A stretch of 15,560 nt of DNA from positions 1 through 15,560 of the forward strand of contig DIGJ01000041.1 in assembly GCA_002419585.1 (NCBI GenBank), given 5' to 3'. The DNA comes from Lachnoclostridium sp. UBA5725. GTDB lineage: Bacteria; Bacillota; Clostridia; Lachnospirales; Lachnospiraceae. The translations under genes were made by a program, and so were the position numbers. Below the pieces are notes generated by a model, which did not search any database, was not told the origin of the DNA, and saw only the letters and a list, made by a program, of their open reading frames with translations. This document shows positions 1 to 6,935 of this stretch, one piece after another. Positions within the stretch are counted from its first letter, which is position 1. Each line of letters opens with the position of its first letter.

Positions 1-52
1 GGTCTAACTTTTGGGGGTCGGTTCATTTAGAGTTAATTTTTCGTTGCTTAGT
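1..52. other. Left-edge non-coding sequence
   Basis: No gene is visible here. The first bases (GTCTAACTTTT at 3-12) resemble the right arm and T-run of the terminator at 8693-8747, so the window may begin inside a similar terminator of an upstream gene. The upstream arm lies outside the window, so this cannot be tested. Confidence 0.2.
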
Positions 53-196
53 GGTTACGTGGAATGTTTATGCGACTGATATAAAATCTTAGCATGGGAG
101 CCGTGCAAATTGGCGAAAGCCTAAGATGCTCAGCCTTTTATGGCGTCCGTCCCCAACAAAGACTCGCTTCCGTCCTTCATTAACCCAGAATTTAAC
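53..196. repeat. Direct repeat copy A, overlapping the MATE 3' end
   Basis: This 144-bp stretch aligns without gaps to 3066-3209, with about 17 mismatches (about 88% identity by hand count). It begins at GGTTACGTGG, runs through the non-coding sequence downstream of the MATE gene and includes its stop codon and last 21 codons. Conservation of coding and non-coding sequence as one block points to a past duplication or recombination rather than convergent structure. Confidence 0.85.
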
Positions 197-1542
197 TTTG
201 CATTGGGTAATTCCTTATAAAGCCGCATAGCCATAAATGCTGTAATAATAGCAGCGATGATATCTGAGATTGGCTGTGCATAAAGGATTCCATCTAGTCC
301 CCAAAGCATTGGAAGGAATAAAATGATAGGTATAAAACAAATACCTTGTCTACATATACCTAGGAGGCAGCCTTCTTTCGCTTTTCCCAAAGCTAGAAAA
401 AGGGATGAATATACAGTACAGAAGCCAAATAACATAAATGATAAACCATTTGCTCTTAAAGCTTTTCTACCAACATATATTAATTCTATATCATCTTTCG
501 TAAATTGAGAAATTATTGTTGTTGGGAATAATATCAATATGAATCCAACAATTACACAGAATATAGTTGCCCATATTACAGAAGTTTTTGTTGCTTCATG
601 CAATCGAGCATAATTTTTTGCTCCGTAGTTATATCCGGCTATAGGCTGAAAACCCTTAATAAATCCAAATACGATTAGACTTCCCAATGAAATAATTCTT
701 GTCACCGCACCGATTCCTGCAATTGCAGAGTCTCCATATTTTGCTACTTCCATGTTAGTTAGTGTAATAGCAAGACTTGCTAATAGTTGAAATATTAGAG
801 TTGGTACACCTATCTTTAAGATTTCTTGCATAATTTCTTTTGAAAAACAGCAATCGTTTAGACGAAAGCTAAAGATGCTTTTTTTGCTGAATATATAGAT
901 TAAATATACGAATGTAGAAATAATTTGTGATATAGCTGTCGCAATTGCAGCTCCAGCAACTCCTAAATCGAGAGTATAAATGAAGATAGGATCTAAAATC
1001 ATATTGATTACTGCGCCTATTAGCATGGTACACATAGTGATTTTGGCTGCACCTTCGCTTGTTACAATATTATTCATCGTAACATTAAACACACTAAAAA
1101 TAGATGAAATTACATAAATACTTGCATAGGTTACTGCATATGGCATTATGCTTTGCGTTGCACCAAAAAGTTTAAGAATTGGATTTAAAAAAACGATCGT
1201 GGAAATTATAATTACTGCGCCTACTAGAATGCTGCTATATAGAGCAGTACTAGCTACTTTACTAGCTTTTTCTTTCTCGCCATGGCCTAATAATCTGGCA
1301 ATATAGGATGCAGCACCATTGCCAAATAATAAACCTAAACCAACTACAATCTGTCCAATAGGGAAAGCTACAGATACGGCACCCATTTGACTAGTTCCAA
1401 GTCCACCGACAAAATAAGCATCTACCAGATTGTATAATGCGCTTATCATCATACCAATCATGGTTGGAAGTCCCATTGCTAAGAGAGCTTTTGGTATTGG
1501 GGCAGAACTGAGTAGTACAATTTTTTTGTTACTTTCATTCAT
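130..1542 (-). CDS. MATE family multidrug/toxin efflux transporter
   Basis: This is a 470-residue polytopic membrane protein, the normal length for the multi-antimicrobial extrusion (MATE) family. The N-terminal region (PIPKALLAMGLPTMIGMMIS, then YNLVDAYFVGGLG) is typical of the first MATE repeat. A second homologous half starts near residue 240 (EILKIGVPTLIFQLLASLAI), and both carry about six hydrophobic segments. MATE pumps export cationic drugs or toxic metabolites across the cytoplasmic membrane using Na+ or H+ gradients; the substrate cannot be read here. I chose the ATG at 1542 because AGGAG lies 8 nt upstream; the GTG at 1551 directly abuts that site and is too close. The gene diverges from a padR-type regulator that probably controls it. 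Its last 21 codons lie inside a repeat that also occurs at 3143-3208. Confidence 0.93.
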   Translation of the reverse strand: MNESNKKIVLLSSAPIPKALLAMGLPTMIGMMISALYNLVDAYFVGGLGTSQMGAVSVAFPIGQIVVGLGLLFGNGAASYIARLLGHGEKEKASKVASTALYSSILVGAVIIISTIVFLNPILKLFGATQSIMPYAVTYASIYVISSIFSVFNVTMNNIVTSEGAAKITMCTMLIGAVINMILDPIFIYTLDLGVAGAAIATAISQIISTFVYLIYIFSKKSIFSFRLNDCCFSKEIMQEILKIGVPTLIFQLLASLAITLTNMEVAKYGDSAIAGIGAVTRIISLGSLIVFGFIKGFQPIAGYNYGAKNYARLHEATKTSVIWATIFCVIVGFILILFPTTIISQFTKDDIELIYVGRKALRANGLSFMLFGFCTVYSSLFLALGKAKEGCLLGICRQGICFIPIILFLPMLWGLDGILYAQPISDIIAAIITAFMAMRLYKELPNAKLNSGLMKDGSESLLGTDAIKG

Positions 1543-1560
1543 GTGAAACACTCCTTTTTC

Positions 1561-1589
1561 TTGACATTAGATATAAAGTAAATTACTAT
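1561..1589 (+). promoter_or_regulatory. Promoter of the padR-type gene
   Basis: A consensus -35 TTGACA (1561-1566) is followed after 17 bp by TACTAT (1584-1589), giving a predicted start near 1596. It faces the MATE promoter, so the two transcripts would overlap at their 5' ends. A short palindrome (1586-1598) overlaps the -10 and the start. Confidence 0.65.
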
Positions 1590-1609
1590 AAAATATAGCA
1601 ACAAAAACG

Positions 1610-1638
1610 ATAATACTATAATTTATAGTATATGTCAA
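1610..1638 (-). promoter_or_regulatory. Promoter of the MATE gene
   Basis: On the minus strand a consensus -35 TTGACA (1638-1633) is separated by 17 bp from a -10 TATTAT (1615-1610). Transcription would start near 1603 and read toward the MATE gene. A 19-bp palindrome fills the spacer, an arrangement suited to repression. Confidence 0.7.
1613..1631. promoter_or_regulatory. Probable PadR operator (19-bp palindrome)
   Basis: ATACTATAA-T-TTATAGTAT is a perfect inverted repeat of 9-bp arms around one base. It lies between the -35 and -10 of the MATE promoter. A weaker related palindrome, CTATA-AAA-TATAG (1586-1598), has its centre 30 bp away, about three helical turns. PadR proteins typically bind such AT-rich palindromes between their own gene and the pump they control; the assignment to this regulator is inferred. 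Confidence 0.6.
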
Positions 1639-1663
1639 CAAAAAGAATTAAAAGGAGAATTTT

Positions 1664-2179
1664 ATGGCAACAATAGATTTGATTGTATTAGGAATCGTAA
1701 AGAAAGAACCTCTAAGTGCGTATGACATTCAGAAATTAGTGGAGTATCGTAAGATATCTCGGTGGGTTAAGATTAGTACACCTTCAATATATAAAAAAGT
1801 AATTCAGTTAGAAGAAAAAGGTTATATTAAAAGCACTATGGTTAAGGAGGGGAAAATGGCGGAGAAGGCTGTTTATTCTTTAACGGATGCTGGAGAAAAG
1901 GAATTTGAAAAATTAATGCTAGGAATCTCTTGTGAACCGATTAATATTTTTCTGGATTTTAATGCAGTAATCGTAAATTTAGATAGTCTCTCCTCTGAGA
2001 ATAGAAAAACTTGTTTACTGGAAATAAAACATAACGTTGAAACTTTAAAATCATATCTGGAAGAAAATATGAATTCAAAAGGGAAAATGCCTGAGATACC
2101 AGATACAGGAAAGGCGGTATTACAACAGCAATATATATTAGCGCAAGCAATCGAAACATGGATAAATTCTTTGGATTAG
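1664..2179 (+). CDS. PadR family transcriptional regulator
   Basis: This 171-residue protein has an N-terminal winged helix of the PadR type: it starts IDLIVLGIVKKEPLSAYDI, continues with a recognition-helix region (STPSIYKKVIQLEEKGYI), then a wing and YSLTDAGEKEFEKL. The C-terminal half (residues about 90-171) is helical and matches the PadR-like C-terminal dimerisation region, placing it in the longer PadR subfamily. PadR proteins usually repress a neighbouring transporter gene and release DNA on binding a drug or phenolic compound. Divergence from the MATE gene and palindromes between the two suggest control of both. AAAGGAG lies 8 nt before the ATG. The inducer is unknown. Confidence 0.9.
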   Translation: MATIDLIVLGIVKKEPLSAYDIQKLVEYRKISRWVKISTPSIYKKVIQLEEKGYIKSTMVKEGKMAEKAVYSLTDAGEKEFEKLMLGISCEPINIFLDFNAVIVNLDSLSSENRKTCLLEIKHNVETLKSYLEENMNSKGKMPEIPDTGKAVLQQQYILAQAIETWINSLD

Positions 2180-2302
2180 CAACGTAGGACGTACGCCATG
2201 TATTGAAGATGTGCCATTTGCAGAGATCTTGTCAAACTTGTGGAACAAGGCTTTTCCATCATTATATAATTGGAAATAAATCACATATAAAGGAGCGATT
2301 TT
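2180..2302 (+). other. Short intergenic stretch with a possible coding remnant
   Basis: In the frame starting at 2181, 32 sense codons up to the TAA at 2277-2279 read like a protein C-terminus (for example CIEDVPFAEILSNLWNKAF), with no start codon or ribosome binding site. It may be the tail of a gene otherwise deleted. I do not recognise the family, and a run of this length could arise by chance. No convincing terminator follows the padR-type gene. Confidence 0.2.
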
Positions 2303-2890
2303 ATGAAAAAAAATTTGATACTAGTATTACTATCAATTGTTATAGTGATACAATTTATTATACTCTATAATACAAATCAAACTAAAACGACAAATAATTC
2401 ATCGAAAAGCGAAAGCGAAGAAAAGAACAAAACGGAAGAACCCAATAAAAATATCGAGTTATATTATTCATATTTAATGAATAATCCGATTGATAATTAT
2501 TATAGTTCAAAATTTAATAATCCGATATGTGAAGTAGAACTTAGAGATAATCTAGAAGAATATCAGGTGATCTGGAAAAAAGAATATTACAAAGTAATAA
2601 ATTTGATAAAAAAGAAATGCATCTATGACATCGATCGAGAGAATCTTGATAATTTTGATAGAAATGTGGAAAATCTAATAGAAGCAGCAACGCCTACAGT
2701 AGAAGCAGAAATTTTAGATGTATACAATGAAGATCCTGATGTTCCAGAAAATCGTGGTTGGGGAAATTCTACATACTATGCTTTACAGGCAACAAAAGGT
2801 CAAATATACAGAGATGCTTGTATGCTTTTAATTCCTTATTTAGAAGGTGAATATGAATTTACAATTCCAACAGAAAATGATTTGGAATAA
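2303..2890 (+). CDS. Membrane-anchored extracytoplasmic protein, unknown function
   Basis: I do not recognise this 195-residue protein. It starts MKKNLILVLLSIVIVIQFII, one uncleaved-looking signal anchor without a lipobox cysteine. A polar linker rich in Ser, Lys, Glu, Asn and Thr follows (residues about 27-50), then a Tyr/Asn/Glu-rich domain predicted to sit outside the cell. The domain holds two cysteines (near residues 75 and 110) and a helical segment with W-x-x-E-Y-Y-K-V. The overall layout recalls small extracytoplasmic domains such as the LprI/DUF1311 type, but I see no diagnostic motif and do not assign it. AAAGGAG lies 8 nt before the ATG. It is downstream of the padR-type gene on the same strand, 123 bp away, and could be cotranscribed. 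Confidence 0.75.
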   Translation: MKKNLILVLLSIVIVIQFIILYNTNQTKTTNNSSKSESEEKNKTEEPNKNIELYYSYLMNNPIDNYYSSKFNNPICEVELRDNLEEYQVIWKKEYYKVINLIKKKCIYDIDRENLDNFDRNVENLIEAATPTVEAEILDVYNEDPDVPENRGWGNSTYYALQATKGQIYRDACMLLIPYLEGEYEFTIPTENDLE

Positions 2891-2927
2891 ATAATACGGT
2901 TGAACCAGCGAGCCCGTTTTTCATAGC

Positions 2928-3012
2928 CAGCCATGAAAGGCTGAGCTCAAAATCTATATTCAAGTTACACGGCTCCCATGCTAGGATTTTATATCATTTG
3001 AGTATATGGAAC
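2928..3012. repeat. Inverted, diverged copy C of the MATE-tail repeat
   Basis: Read on the plus strand, this segment resembles the reverse complement of copies A and B. AAAGGCTGAGC (2936-2946) matches the end of the MATE coding region and stop. The 32 bp at 2965-2996 are a perfect inverted match to 3090-3121. The remainder aligns only loosely. Together with copy B it forms a large imperfect palindrome. Confidence 0.65.
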
Positions 3013-3021
3013 GTAAACTCT

Positions 3022-3058
3022 ATCGAGGAATTGGCTCCCTAAGAGCCTATTCCTCGAT
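3022..3058. terminator. Strong central hairpin, possible bidirectional terminator
   Basis: ATCGAGGAAT (3022-3031) pairs with ATTCCTCGAT (3049-3058). Inside it, after a T/T mismatch, GGCTC (3033-3037) pairs with GAGCC (3043-3047) over a 5-base loop. A short T-run (3060-3063) follows. It sits at the centre of the large inverted repeat formed by copies C and B. It could end transcription from the membrane-anchored protein gene, but the T-run is short. Confidence 0.45.
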
Positions 3059-3065
3059 GTTTTGA

Positions 3066-3209
3066 GGTTACGTGGAATGTTTATACGACTGATATAAAAT
3101 CCTAGCATGGGAGCCGTGTAAATTGGACAAAGACTAAAATGCTCAGCCTTTTATAGCGTCACTCATCAACAAAGTCTCGCGTCCGTCCCTCATTAAACCA
3201 GAATCTAAC
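3066..3209. repeat. Direct repeat copy B
   Basis: This is the gap-free counterpart of 53-196. It ends 16 bp before the -35 box of the LUD-domain gene. It contains the tail of a lost MATE gene, annotated separately. Confidence 0.85.
3143..3208 (-). pseudogene. 3'-end remnant of a second MATE transporter gene
   Basis: The minus strand reads LDSGLMRDGRETLLMSDAIKG followed by TGA. The intact MATE gene ends LNSGLMKDGSESLLGTDAIKG, with 15 of 21 residues identical and the stop in register. Nothing MATE-like remains upstream, where the sequence becomes the promoter of the next gene. I read it as the stump of a duplicated or recombined transporter gene; differences spread over silent and replacement sites suggest it is not very recent. 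Confidence 0.7.
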
Positions 3210-3224
3210 AAACAAGAAAGATTT

Positions 3225-3254
3225 TTGCAAAAATCCCCCAATATATGCTACAAT
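3225..3254 (+). promoter_or_regulatory. Promoter of the LUD-domain operon
   Basis: TTGCAA (3225-3230) and TACAAT (3249-3254) are 18 bp apart, and TGC directly before the -10 makes it an extended -10 promoter. It lies 31 bp upstream of the ATG at 3285, which argues against the in-frame TTG at 3225 being a start codon. Confidence 0.65.
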
Positions 3255-3284
3255 ATACGAAAGAAAAAGAAATGGAGGGGTTAT

Positions 3285-3920
3285 ATGTTACCAAAGCAGC
3301 AAGCCTATGAAAACCTTGCAGACTCCCTGATTGAGAAGTTTAATCTTCGAGGTATTGAAGGCTATTATTGCGGTACGAAAGAAGAAGCACTTTTAATGGC
3401 AGAACGGTTCTTAACGCCCGGATGTTCCGTGTCCTGGGGAGGTTCGGAAACATTAGAAGAGATTGGGCTAATTGATGTGTTAAAGGCATCCGACTATGTA
3501 GTCTATGATCGTAAAACAGCAAAAGATGCGGAAGAAGCCAGAGAATTATTTGGAAAAATAGTAACCGTTGATTACTTTTTTATGAGCTCGAATGCAATTA
3601 CGTTAGACGGGGAACTCGTAAATATAGACGGCACCGGCAATCGGGTAGCCTGCTTGATTCACGGACCGGCTAATGTTATAATTGTTGCCGGCATGAATAA
3701 GATGGTACCAGATGTGAAATCAGGTGTAGCTCGGGTAAGGAATATGGCGGCTCCTCCAAATGCGGTACGCTTAGGAATGAATACACCATGCAATTCACTC
3801 GGAAGATGTGGAAACTGCTTATCCGAAGATTGTATGTGTGATCAGATCGTCATAACAAGAAAATCAAAAGTACAAAACCGTATTAAAGTCATTTTAGTTG
3901 GAGAGGAGCTTGGATATTAA
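3285..3920 (+). CDS. LUD-domain protein (LutC/YkgG-like, lactate utilization family)
   Basis: This 211-residue protein matches the LUD (LutB/LutC, formerly DUF162) domain across its length. Characteristic stretches are WGGSETLEEIG (51-61), SSNAITLDGELVNIDGTGNR (101-120), GPANVIIVAGMNKMV (127-141) and RNMAAPPNAVRLG (152-164). Near the end it carries a cysteine cluster (C169, C175, C178, C183, C185) that looks like a metal or Fe-S ligand set, as in a clostridial subgroup annotated 'lactate utilization protein'. LutABC oxidises lactate in Bacillus, but no lutA or lutB partner is present here, so a role in lactate metabolism is only a family inference. GGAGGGG lies 4 nt before the ATG; a longer frame begins at a TTG within the -35 box. 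The next gene overlaps its stop. Confidence 0.85.
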   Translation: MLPKQQAYENLADSLIEKFNLRGIEGYYCGTKEEALLMAERFLTPGCSVSWGGSETLEEIGLIDVLKASDYVVYDRKTAKDAEEARELFGKIVTVDYFFMSSNAITLDGELVNIDGTGNRVACLIHGPANVIIVAGMNKMVPDVKSGVARVRNMAAPPNAVRLGMNTPCNSLGRCGNCLSEDCMCDQIVITRKSKVQNRIKVILVGEELGY

Positions 3921-4069
3921 TGTTTCAAAAAGAAGGACCTAGTGTAGAAGTAAAAGTAGATGTTACAAAGATTGTAAAATATTGTTGTTTTGCAGCTGTA
4001 TGCATTGTTGGAATTGTATTCGGAACAAAAGTTGCATGTAAGCAGTTAGAACTAGAGAAAAGGAAATAA
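3920..4069 (+). CDS. Small single-span membrane protein, unknown function
   Basis: This is a 49-residue gene. Its ATG shares a base with the LUD-domain stop codon (TAATG), an arrangement typical of translational coupling. A ribosome binding site (GAGAGGAG) sits inside the preceding gene. The product has an acidic/polar start (MFQKEGPSVEVKVDVTK), one hydrophobic segment (roughly residues 18-38, YCCFAAVCIVGIVFG) with three cysteines, then a basic tail (KQLELEKRK), predicting a single membrane span. It ends 6 bp before the topoisomerase start. I do not recognise a family; the tight spacing on both sides is the main evidence that it is real. Confidence 0.6.
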   Translation: MFQKEGPSVEVKVDVTKIVKYCCFAAVCIVGIVFGTKVACKQLELEKRK

Positions 4070-4075
4070 ACTTAA

Positions 4076-6091
4076 GTGGGTAAAGCGTTATATATTTCTG
4101 AAAAACCAAGCGTTGCACAAGAATTTGCGAAAGCGCTTCATGTGAATGCAAAAAAAAAGGATGGCTTTATGGAATCAGAAGACTCCATCATTACCTGGTG
4201 TGTAGGACATCTGGTTACCATGAGCTATCCGGAATGTTATGATCCGGCATATAAGAAATGGTCGTTGGAAACACTTCCCTTTGTTCCAGACAAATTCTTA
4301 TATGAGGTGATACCGGGAGTAAGCAAACAGTTTGAAATCGTAAAGGGACTTTTAAATCGGGAAGACGTGGATGTTATTTATGTCTGCACCGACTCTGGAC
4401 GAGAAGGAGAATATATCTATCGTCTGGTGGATCAAATGGCGGCAGTACCAAATACAAAAGAAAAAAGACGTGTTTGGATTGACTCCCAGACAGAAGAAGA
4501 AATCCTTCGTGGTATCCGTGAGGCAAAGGAACTATCCGCCTACGATACGCTTTCTGCAGCTGCTTACCTGCGTGCAAAAGAGGATTACCTGATGGGAATT
4601 AATTTTTCTCGTGTATTATCCCTTAAATATGGTCAGTCGGTAAATAATTACCTGCAGAATAAAAAATGGAGTTCTATTTCCGTTGGTCGTGTTATGACGT
4701 GTGTTCTTGGAATGGTAGTAAAAAGAGAACAAGAAATTCGAGACTTTGTAAAAACTCCTTTTTACCGTGTACTTGGAACCTTTGAAACAAAGGGCAAGAG
4801 TTTCGACGGTGAATGGAGAGCAGTGGAAGGGTCCCGTTACTTTGAATCACCTCTTTTATATAAAGAAAATGGATTTAAAGAAAGAGAGTCTGCACAAAAA
4901 TTAATTGAGGAACTAAGTGTTCCACAACCTTTGATTGCAATTGTTGAAAAAGTGGAAAAAAAGAAAGAAAACAATCAGGCACCACTTTTATTTAATTTAG
5001 CAGAACTTCAAAATGTATGTTCCCGAATGTTTAAAATCAGTCCGGATGAGACCTTAAAGATTACGCAGGAATTATATGAAAAAAAACTAGTTACTTATCC
5101 TAGAACTGATGCAAGGGTTCTTTCTACAGCTGTAAGTAAAGAAATCTATAAAAATATCAGTGGATTGAAAAATTATATTCATGCAAAGGAATTTGCAGAA
5201 AAGATTCTAGAGACCGGAAGCTATAAAAATATTGCAAAGACAAAATATGTAAATGATAAGCAAATCACAGATCATTATGCGATTATTCCAACCGGACAGG
5301 GATTGGGTGCGTTGAATTCATTAAATCCGACGGCACAAAAGGTCTATGAGGCAATTGTTCGACGATTCTTAAGTGTGTTTTATCCACCAGCTGTTTATCA
5401 AAAGACCAGTATTATAACGAAACGAAACCAAGAAAGCTTTTTTGCGTCTTTTAAAATCATGCTGGAGGAAGGATATCTTTGTGTAATGAAGTACTCCTTC
5501 TTGAAGAAAAAAGAAGAAAAAGAAATCGAAGAGAACAGCGAAGAAAATACAGAGGATAAAATGGATTCGCAATTGATTGAGGCAGTAAATGCACTCAAAA
5601 AAGGTGTAGAAATTAACTTGTCTGAGTTGAACATAAAAGAAGGAGAGACTTCTCCTCCAAAGCGCTACAATTCTGGTTCTATGATTCTGGCAATGGAAAA
5701 TGCGGGACAGATTATTGAGGACGAAGAACTTCGCGCGCAAATCAAGGGAAGTGGTATCGGTACAAGTGCAACAAGAGCAGAAATCTTAAATAAGCTTGTA
5801 AAAATTGAGTACCTGAATTTAAATAAAAAAACGCAGATTATTACACCAACGCTGCAAGGAGAAATGATTTATTATGTGGTTGCATTTTCGATTAAACCAT
5901 TACTAAATCCAGAACTAACAGCGAGTTGGGAAAAAGGACTAACACAAGTTGCGGATGGACAAATAACAGAAGAAGAGTACTTGGAAAAGCTTGATACGTT
6001 TGTCAGTAGAAATACAAATGGCGTAAAAGAGAGAAACTTCCAGGGAGCTTTAAAAGCATACTTTGATCGCGCATCGAGTTATTACAAATAA
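4076..6091 (+). CDS. topB: DNA topoisomerase III (type IA)
   Basis: This 671-residue enzyme relaxes or decatenates DNA by cutting and passing single strands, helping to resolve replication and recombination intermediates. The TOPRIM domain starts KALYISEKPSVAQEFAKAL and contains the acidic metal site in TDSGREGEYIYR (D106, E110, E112 region). The catalytic tyrosine is Y341 in VTYPRTDARVLS. GSGIGTSATRAEIL near residue 560 is the conserved GIGT-ATR motif. It lacks C-terminal zinc fingers, as TopB proteins often do. A charged, low-complexity insert rich in Lys and Glu lies at about residues 475-500. The start is a GTG with AAAGGA about 12 nt upstream. Being chromosomal and in a housekeeping operon, it is more likely cellular TopB than the plasmid-borne version. 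Confidence 0.93.
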   Translation: MGKALYISEKPSVAQEFAKALHVNAKKKDGFMESEDSIITWCVGHLVTMSYPECYDPAYKKWSLETLPFVPDKFLYEVIPGVSKQFEIVKGLLNREDVDVIYVCTDSGREGEYIYRLVDQMAAVPNTKEKRRVWIDSQTEEEILRGIREAKELSAYDTLSAAAYLRAKEDYLMGINFSRVLSLKYGQSVNNYLQNKKWSSISVGRVMTCVLGMVVKREQEIRDFVKTPFYRVLGTFETKGKSFDGEWRAVEGSRYFESPLLYKENGFKERESAQKLIEELSVPQPLIAIVEKVEKKKENNQAPLLFNLAELQNVCSRMFKISPDETLKITQELYEKKLVTYPRTDARVLSTAVSKEIYKNISGLKNYIHAKEFAEKILETGSYKNIAKTKYVNDKQITDHYAIIPTGQGLGALNSLNPTAQKVYEAIVRRFLSVFYPPAVYQKTSIITKRNQESFFASFKIMLEEGYLCVMKYSFLKKKEEKEIEENSEENTEDKMDSQLIEAVNALKKGVEINLSELNIKEGETSPPKRYNSGSMILAMENAGQIIEDEELRAQIKGSGIGTSATRAEILNKLVKIEYLNLNKKTQIITPTLQGEMIYYVVAFSIKPLLNPELTASWEKGLTQVADGQITEEEYLEKLDTFVSRNTNGVKERNFQGALKAYFDRASSYYK

Positions 6092-6111
6092 AAAAATTTA
6101 GGAGGAATTCA

Positions 6112-6780
6112 GTGGAACCATTAAAAACGAAGAATTTATTTCAGGACCTAAGTCAAACACTAGCAAAAGATTTATTAGAATCCGTGGATTATCCATGGGA
6201 AGCCCTTTCACAAATCGGACCTTATATTAAGAAAATCGGAGAAGCACTACCAGAAGACGAGTATGAAAAGCGTGGAGAAGATGTTTGGATTGCGAAATCT
6301 GCAAAAATTTATCCAAACACCTATATTGCGGGGCCTACAATTATTGGCAAAGAGACAGAAGTACGACCAGGTGCTTTTATCCGTGGAAATGCTTTGGTAG
6401 GTGATGGTGCTGTGGTTGGAAACTCTACCGAGCTTAAGAATGTCATTTTATTTAATAAGGTTCAAGTGCCACATTATAATTATGTCGGCGATTCGATCTT
6501 AGGATATAAATCACATATGGGTGCCGGCGCGATTACTTCCAATGTAAAGTCAGACCGAACCTTAGTTTTGGTCAAAGGTGGAGAAAAGAAATTGGAAACG
6601 GGACTTAAAAAAATGGGTGCTATTTTAGGAGACAATGTAGAAGTTGGATGTGGAAGTGTTCTCAATCCTGGAACAGTTGTTGGTTCTGATTCTATCATTT
6701 ATCCACTCTCTTCCGTAAGAGGTTTTATCCTTCCTGGTAGTATTTATAAAAAACGAAGTGAGATCATTAAGAAAAAATAA
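6112..6780 (+). CDS. Left-handed beta-helix protein, GlmU C-terminal-like
   Basis: This 222-residue protein starts at GTG with GGAGGAA 6 nt upstream. Residues 1-55 are helical. From about residue 60 it consists of hexapeptide repeats (IAKSAKIYPNTYIAGPTIIG, VRPGAFIRGNALVGDGAVVG) that form a left-handed beta-helix. Motifs HMGAGAITSNVKSD and GAILGDNVEVGCGSVLNPGTVVG resemble the acetyltransferase half of GlmU, which makes UDP-GlcNAc. The N-terminal nucleotidyltransferase domain (L-x-G-G-x-G-T-R) is absent, so it cannot be a complete GlmU. Related clostridial proteins carry names such as 'UDP-N-acetylglucosamine pyrophosphorylase'; an acyltransferase on a sugar nucleotide is plausible but unproven. 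It follows topB by 20 bp and is probably cotranscribed. Confidence 0.8.
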   Translation: MEPLKTKNLFQDLSQTLAKDLLESVDYPWEALSQIGPYIKKIGEALPEDEYEKRGEDVWIAKSAKIYPNTYIAGPTIIGKETEVRPGAFIRGNALVGDGAVVGNSTELKNVILFNKVQVPHYNYVGDSILGYKSHMGAGAITSNVKSDRTLVLVKGGEKKLETGLKKMGAILGDNVEVGCGSVLNPGTVVGSDSIIYPLSSVRGFILPGSIYKKRSEIIKKK

Positions 6781-6870
6781 AATAAAATGTATAAATTTAC
6801 TATGGACTAATTCGACATTTTATGCGAAAATAAATGCGTTGAGTTAGGCAAAAAAGTTTATAACAGTTGT

Positions 6871-6890
6871 CCTATCTTTTAAAATAGGAA
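6871..6890. other. Imperfect palindrome upstream of the NifU-like gene
   Basis: CCTATCTTTTAAAATAGG forms an imperfect inverted repeat 45 bp before the NifU-like start codon, in a 155-bp gap without another gene. It could be a regulator site or a weak hairpin. No clear -35/-10 pair and no strong terminator were found in the gap. Confidence 0.3.
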
Positions 6891-6935
6891 AAATTGTTAA
6901 AAATAACACAAATGTGTATCGAAAGGAGTTACAAC

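Noticed and set aside
3225..3284. Longer LUD-domain frame starting at TTG 3225
   Set aside because: The TTG is the -35 box of a good extended -10 promoter, there is no ribosome site before it, and the ATG at 3285 has GGAGGGG just upstream.
5369..5740. Long minus-strand frame of 123 codons inside topB
   Set aside because: It is Phe/Cys-rich antisense of the Lys/Glu-rich insert of topB, with no ribosome site and no family resemblance.
6894..6935. Longer NifU-like frame from 6894
   Set aside because: No ribosome site and a low-complexity start; the ATG at 6936 follows a strong AAAGGAG.
6781..6935. Riboswitch upstream of the NifU-like gene
   Set aside because: Only a short imperfect palindrome; no conserved aptamer pattern or terminator stem recognisable.
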